Shown: piece by piece, positions 8,350 to 11,547 of the stretch
Position numbering within the stretch: the stretch's first letter is position 1
Layout of the letters: every line of letters begins with the position of its first letter
Assembly (NCBI RefSeq): GCF_001949145.1
Contig: NW_019091653.1
Coordinates: 64,001 to 75,547, forward strand
Direction: 5' to 3'
Source: Acanthaster planci
Lineage: Eukaryota > Echinodermata > Asteroidea > Valvatida > Acanthasteridae
DNA length: 11,547 bases
Translations under genes and position numbers: made by a program
Notes under the pieces: model-generated
What the model saw: only the letters and a program-made list of their open reading frames with translations
What the model was told of the DNA's origin: nothing
Databases searched by the model: none

Positions 8350-8411
8350 CCCTTTTGAGTACATTTGTACTTGTGTACGTGTACAAATGTACGTACAGTG
8401 CACTCGAAGGG
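8350..8411. repeat. Hairpin with perfect 12-bp core stem
   Basis: GTACATTTGTAC (8359-8370) pairs exactly with GTACAAATGTAC (8381-8392) across a 10-base loop. Farther out, CCCTTTTGAGT on the left and ACTCGAAGGG on the right are nearly complementary, with about 9-13 extra bases on the right. The GTAC family alone yields many weak stems, but this one is longer and has a non-GTAC outer arm. Confidence 0.6.
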
Positions 8412-8419
8412 GCGTGGTG

Positions 8420-8990
8420 AAAATTTTACCATATTTGAAAGTAGACACAATACCCGATACATTTTACTTTTTTATGTAAATTTCTGACCCTCTTTAACGT
8501 AAGAAAAGTGTCTGATACCTCTCTCTGATTTCTCTCACAGAAAAGTGCATTTTTTTTTAAGATGTAAAAGTTTCTTTTTTCCCCCAAGAAATTAGGCAAA
8601 TGTTTCCGTGCGCTGTCATACATGTATCCCTGTGTATTGTGGGAAGGTGCTGATCATTTGGAGGGGGGGTACATTGTACATACGTATGTGTTCAGATTGT
8701 GAACCAAGAATCTGCTCATTGAAATCATTTATGAGGAAAGTTTTCTCACATGCCTGCTGTCATGAGCAGAAGAAACAGAACCAAACATAAAAATTGCAAA
8801 ATAGGCCAACATGTACATGTACATCAAAACTTCTGGAATGTTTTAGTGCAGAAACTGTAGCTGTAACTCGGAGATTTCTGCCTTGAATGACATCACACTT
8901 GTGAATACAAGTTGCCATAAGCATAGAAATAAACAACATGTACCAAAATGTCCTTAAATGGCATATCAAAAATTGAAAATCGGGTTAAAT
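8420..8990. other. Non-coding stretch without a recognised gene
   Basis: AT-rich with few palindromes (8620, 8810-8825). A run of seven G lies at 8663-8669, and T/C homopolymers lie at 8550-8585. Open frames on both strands are short and without domain signals. Confidence 0.5.
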
Positions 8991-8997
8991 GAGACAT

Positions 8998-9093
8998 GTG
9001 CATACAAGTATTGTAAGGAATTTTTGATTTCTTGTAAATGGAACATTTACACTGTACAAGAAATAAAAAAATCCTTACAATACTTGTATGCAC
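8998..9093. ncRNA. Long near-perfect hairpin of pre-miRNA size
   Basis: The 22 bases at 8998-9019 are the exact reverse complement of 9072-9093. The stem continues for 17 more positions with two mismatches (9020/9071 and 9026/9065), giving 37 of 39 paired. The terminal part holds a small inner stem AATG/CATT around GAA and a 7-base bulge. Total length is 96 bases. Size and single-loop shape fit a microRNA precursor. The very high pairing also fits a young foldback or MITE remnant, or a hairpin source of siRNA. I recognise no known miRNA seed. The strand of transcription cannot be told from symmetry. Confidence 0.4.
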
Positions 9094-9109
9094 TTGTATG
9101 TACACTACA

Positions 9110-9530
9110 TAAAGAAAAAAGTGTCAATGTGGGCCTAAAAATGTGAAATGTCAGCTTCTTGTTGCCTGCGTGCATTTACTGCTTAAGTGGGAAGGGGTTA
9201 GGGGAATTGATTTCATAAAAGGAAAGCTGCAGTGCGGCAGTCTATATCTTATTAGTGTTTCCCGTCAAGTGTCGTTATGCGCAGTTAGATGATACTGAAA
9301 AGTTTAGTGTCTAGGGGAGATGTGCATTAATTCACCTAATGGGCTGCGAATAGACTAATGACATCTAGTCCGTCCACCTGGGACGAGAACAGCTTTGCCA
9401 AACATGACTCGTGGCTGGTTGGCTTTCTGCAATTCTATATTTTATGGATGACAAATGGGCGAATATTTTGACATTTTCAAGCAAATTTACCGCTGGGGGC
9501 GATTTCTAGGGGAGGACAGAATTCTGTGCG
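9110..9530. promoter_or_regulatory. Palindrome-free island, possible cis-regulatory module
   Basis: About 420 bases entirely lack TACATGTA and have higher complexity than the flanks, with no long reading frame. Recognisable words include an E-box CACCTG (9375-9380), TAAT-type homeodomain cores (9325-9345), and a GCCAA (9397-9401) / TTGGC (9419-9423) pair. CTAGGGGAG occurs twice (about 9311 and 9507). It sits directly upstream of a GC-rich, TATA-containing stretch. The enhancer or promoter reading is inferred from context and motif words, each individually weak. Confidence 0.3.
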
Positions 9531-9554
9531 AGGTACATGTACATGTAGAGCTCA

Positions 9555-9590
9555 GTGCCCGGGGAGGGTGAGGTGGGTTATAAATACATG
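9555..9590 (+). promoter_or_regulatory. Candidate core promoter: GC box plus TATA box
   Basis: A G-rich stretch (CCCGGGGAGGGTGAGGTGGG, about 9558-9577) of Sp1/KLF type is followed at once by TATAAATA (9579-9586), a close TATA-box match, on the plus strand. Transcription would begin near 9610. No coding exon follows in the next few hundred bases, so any product would be a non-coding RNA or a gene with a distant coding start. Confidence 0.3.
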
Positions 9591-9599
9591 TAAGTGGGG

Positions 9600-10060
9600 C
9601 TGTGTTTATGCATTGATTTAGGGATTAATAATAGTACATGTATGTACAGTCCAGAGTGCTTGTACATGTACACTGTACTTGTTTCACATACAGCTTCTGT
9701 GCTCACTCATGTGGGCGTGCCATGTGTGTACATGTACAGTGTACTTCATCTATGTGAAGCCAAACAAATTAGACAGTGTTCATGTGGAGTTGTAGGAATA
9801 ATTTGATTTATTAGATTTTCATTATCAGATTTTCATTAAGTGAAAGTTCAAATGATCACTTTCCGATGTGGTATTATTAGATGTACATGTATTTTGTACA
9901 TTGTAATTTCATTTTGCATAAAATGTCTAGCAAGCATGTCGTACAAATGCACCGGTACCTAGCTGTGTACATGCCATGCATACATACAGTACATGTACAA
10001 TGTACATGTAGGTCTACTCCCAGTCATGCTACTGGTATTTACATAATCTGCTTGACTTAT
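9600..10060. other. Non-coding stretch; possible 3' UTR of the minus-strand candidate
   Basis: No gene. GTAC palindromes lie at 9634, 9661, 9728, 9884 and 9990-10008. A 12-base duplication AGATTTTCATTA occurs at 9813-9824 and 9827-9838. A minus-strand AATAAA sits at 9812-9807. If the candidate exon at 10060-10359 is terminal, the minus strand from 10059 to about 9790 would be its 3' UTR. Confidence 0.4.
9807..9812 (-). terminator. Possible polyadenylation signal AATAAA (minus strand)
   Basis: TTTATT on the plus strand gives AATAAA on the minus strand, about 250 bases past the double stop TAA TAA of the minus-strand candidate coding segment. A moderately T-rich stretch follows. The distance suits a short 3' UTR, but the hexamer is common by chance here. 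Confidence 0.25.
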
Positions 10061-10359
10061 TATGACCTGCTGATACTTTTGACCTTTTCTTGACAAAACC
10101 CACAAGGTTTCTTTACTTGTAGAATCTTGCTGAGGACTTGGCCAAGGTTTGGAGAGTCTCTCTTGAAGTCCTCAGATGTTCCGTATACTTGTGCAAATGT
10201 ACTGTTGGTACCATACTTACAAAAGGTCACATAGACCCTAGTTTTCCCCTGACCTGGAGCCCATAAACCCTGATACTGCATGTACAATGTACATGTATCT
10301 GTAATGTACATGTACATACATGTACGCATCTGCACATGTACATCGGCAGAGTGCACTAC
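10060..10359 (-). CDS. Best coding candidate: terminal or internal exon, product unrecognised
   Basis: On the minus strand a strong acceptor (CTGTTGTTGTTATTACAG, ending 10360) is followed in phase 0 by 99 open codons to a double stop, TAA TAA (10062-10057). The distal part reads coding-like, for example RVYVTFCKYGTNSTFAQVYG then TSEDFKRDSPNLGQVLSKIL, and ends with a CGFC motif. No domain comes to mind. A very good donor CAA|GTAAAG (10116-10111) would instead end the exon at 10117 after exactly 81 codons, phase 0-0, removing the CGFC tail. The proximal part runs through GTAC palindromes (10281-10345) and gives VHV, MYMY and TCT peptides. The true start may therefore be later, at CAG|TATCAG (10275) or CCAG|GTCAGG (10253). 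Confidence is moderate for coding and nil for function. Confidence 0.4.
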   Translation of the reverse strand, partial: VVHSADVHVQMRTCMYMYITDTCTLYMQYQGLWAPGQGKTRVYVTFCKYGTNSTFAQVYGTSEDFKRDSPNLGQVLSKILQVKKPCGFCQEKVKSISRS

Positions 10360-10399
10360 CTGTAATAACAACAACAGTTCATTGCCCCCCCTTGTCATT

Positions 10400-11050
10400 C
10401 TTATGCAAACAATCAAATGCTTGAGGGGATTGTGTGGGACTATAGATTTTTTGTAATCTCTATAGTTTTGTTAGTGTCAGTGAGTTCTACATATATACAA
10501 TGTACATGTAGCATGCATGGACAGTCCATTAGTGTGTGTGTTGCTATCTTTATGATTGTGTATAGAACTGTGTACTGTGTGACAGACCTAGGTTTGAAAA
10601 AGCAGTGACGCACGAAGCTGTCAGGTAGGGAACCAAATAAAACATGTACATGTAGATTGTTCACATCATCCAGCCATGACCATTTAAGGAAGTTTAAATA
10701 TCCCAGTCAGTTTCACATGACAAGTGGTGCTGGGAGTGCACAGATTTGTAAGGCCTCAATATACTGTAGTCCACAAACACTTTGCTATTTTTACACATTG
10801 AAGTTCATGGAAAGCGGTGCATGTACCAGTACCTAAAGGAGTTTATATGGTCTTGTGATTCACTGGGCAAGTTCATACCATTAATTTGTAACACAACAAA
10901 GTTATTCTTGCAGCAGCTCAGACCTGTAGAACTGAAGTTGGCAAATTGAGTGTGAGGGGTGTACAGCAGTGTGTGTTAGCATTATTCATCCATGATGGTC
11001 ATGTACATGTACATGTACTTGCACCGGTAGCTACATACATGTATGTACAG
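10400..11050. other. Non-coding stretch without a recognised gene
   Basis: Few palindromes until 11000. An AATAAA-like word (AAATAAAA) lies at about 10635 (+). An acceptor-like TTATTCTTGCAG ends at 10913, followed by only 11 codons to TGA, too short to call. The rest looks like plain AT-rich intronic or intergenic DNA. Confidence 0.45.
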
Positions 11051-11056
11051 GTACAT

Positions 11057-11147
11057 TTTCAGGCATGACCTTTCTTGTTGGGTTTTAAATTGGGTAAGTT
11101 GTTCTTTCAGACGTGACCTTTCTTTTGGGGTTTTAAATTGGGTAAGT
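11057..11147 (+). repeat. Tandem duplication, two 43-bp copies, period 48
   Basis: TTTCAG...GGGTAAGT at 11057-11099 is repeated at 11105-11147 with only a few differences clustered near GCATGACC/ACGTGACC and TTGTTGG/TTTTGGG. Each copy starts with an acceptor-like TTTCAG and ends with a donor-like GGTAAGT, framing a 31-base interior. It may be a simple recent duplication. It may also be a duplicated micro-exon, though 31 bases is not a multiple of 3. Confidence 0.8.
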
Positions 11148-11149
11148 AG

Positions 11150-11547
11150 GTCTCATGTACGGTACCGGTACGTACATGTAGAAAAATTAAACTAATTAAC
11201 TCATGGTAAAATGGCATTCACCGTACAGTGATCATGGTGATTGAGGTTTAATTAATCAAATTTGAGAATTGTGTACCACCACCAAGGCTCAAGTGTTTTT
11301 AGCACACATGTAAAATAATACTTTGTTTGCTTTTACAATGTACATACATACATGTATGTACACTTCTGTTCATACACGAACAGGTACCATTTGTACCCCG
11401 TGTACATCAAGTTCCAGTGCATTTGCACTGTAACTCTTGTATAACATGTAGGCTAGCATGTACAAACATATATGTATACAGTACCGGTACATTGTACAAT
11501 TTACTCATAATGAATTTGATTCATGATTAAATTTGCACTTTTTATAT
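11150..11547. other. Non-coding end of window with GTAC palindromes
   Basis: Three of the eight ACCGGT-type sites cluster between 11023 and 11488. Palindromes also lie at 11170-11180, 11339-11362 and 11480-11498. A run of open frame at 11327-11530 (+) is palindrome-driven (Cys/Thr/Tyr/Val-rich), so I do not call a gene. Confidence 0.5.

Larger units (their letters stand above)
1..11547. repeat. Dispersed GTAC-based palindrome family (TACATGTA / GTACATGTAC)
   Basis: The 8-mer TACATGTA occurs about 70 times by hand count. Less than one copy would be expected at this base composition. It often overlaps itself in 6-bp steps, for example at 4558-4570, 4741-4757 and 11000-11017. Related dyads share GTAC ends with a 3-base centre: GTACACTGTAC near 2448, GTACAGTGTAC near 6692 and 9734, GTACATTGTAC near 8671, and GTACAATGTAC near 9993 and 10282. 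A CG-centred variant, ACCGGT, occurs eight times (1192, 3453, 4390, 5362, 9951, 11023, 11164, 11483). Copies are dispersed and are not a regular array. The motif is nearly absent from about 5490-6620 and 8840-9530. Short palindromes of this kind are familiar in some marine invertebrate genomes, but their role is unknown to me. Confidence 0.9.

Noticed and set aside
8082-8420. 112-codon open frame on the plus strand
   Set aside because: It spans the duplicated core and ends in the GTAC foldback, with no domain. The frame best conserved between the two core copies is a different one.
8080-8845. Shared 13-mer TGGAATGTTTTAG near 8082 and 8834
   Set aside because: A 13-base match is expected by chance about this often in an AT-rich window of this length.
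10914-10949. Possible tiny plus-strand terminal exon after TTATTCTTGCAG
   Set aside because: Only 11 codons before TGA, and no upstream exon to join.
11195-11255. Partial inverted symmetry of ATTAA-rich words
   Set aside because: The arms match only in short AT-rich pieces, with no continuous stem.
1-11547. tRNA or rRNA genes
   Set aside because: I found no A-box/B-box pair, cloverleaf-compatible segment or rRNA core word on either strand.

Overview
This window looks like nuclear DNA from an animal, most likely a marine invertebrate such as an echinoderm, cephalochordate, hemichordate or mollusc. It is AT-rich (roughly 60%+ A/T by eye). There are no closely packed genes, no operons, and no long continuous reading frame with family-level signatures. 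Splice-site-like and AATAAA-type signals are scattered through it. The species group is an impression from base composition and from the abundance of TACATGTA-type palindromes. I cannot name the organism.

The dominant feature is a dispersed short palindromic family built on GTAC: TACATGTA, GTACATGTAC, GTAC-ATT/ACT/AGT/AAT-GTAC and TACCGGTA. A hand count gives about 70 copies of TACATGTA. Because TACATG repeats contain no stop codon in any frame on either strand, they create many spurious open frames, seen as YMYM, TCTC and HVHV peptides. Most open frames in the window are therefore not genes.

Region by region: 1-1380 is non-coding with the GTAC family. 1385-1560 is a motif-free island with a perfect RFX X-box palindrome. 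1560-3440 is non-coding, with two oppositely oriented telomere-like words about 280 bp apart and a short duplication. 3440-3990 holds overlapping open frames of uncertain status. 3990-4270, 5190-5285 and 6020-6150 hold three minus-strand candidate exons with mutually compatible phases. 7180-8200 holds two diverged inverted copies of a short possibly coding element, flanking a convergent pair of polyadenylation-signal-like sites near 7600-7635. 8350-8411 and 8998-9093 are hairpins, the second a near-perfect 39-position stem of pre-miRNA size. 9110-9590 is a motif-free island ending in a GC box and TATA box. 10060-10359 (minus) is the best single protein-coding candidate. 11057-11147 is a tandem duplication in which each copy is framed by splice-acceptor-like and donor-like words.

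No gene is identified by name. Coding calls are low to moderate confidence because they rest on open frame, codon texture and splice signals judged by eye. No transcript or homology evidence was available.
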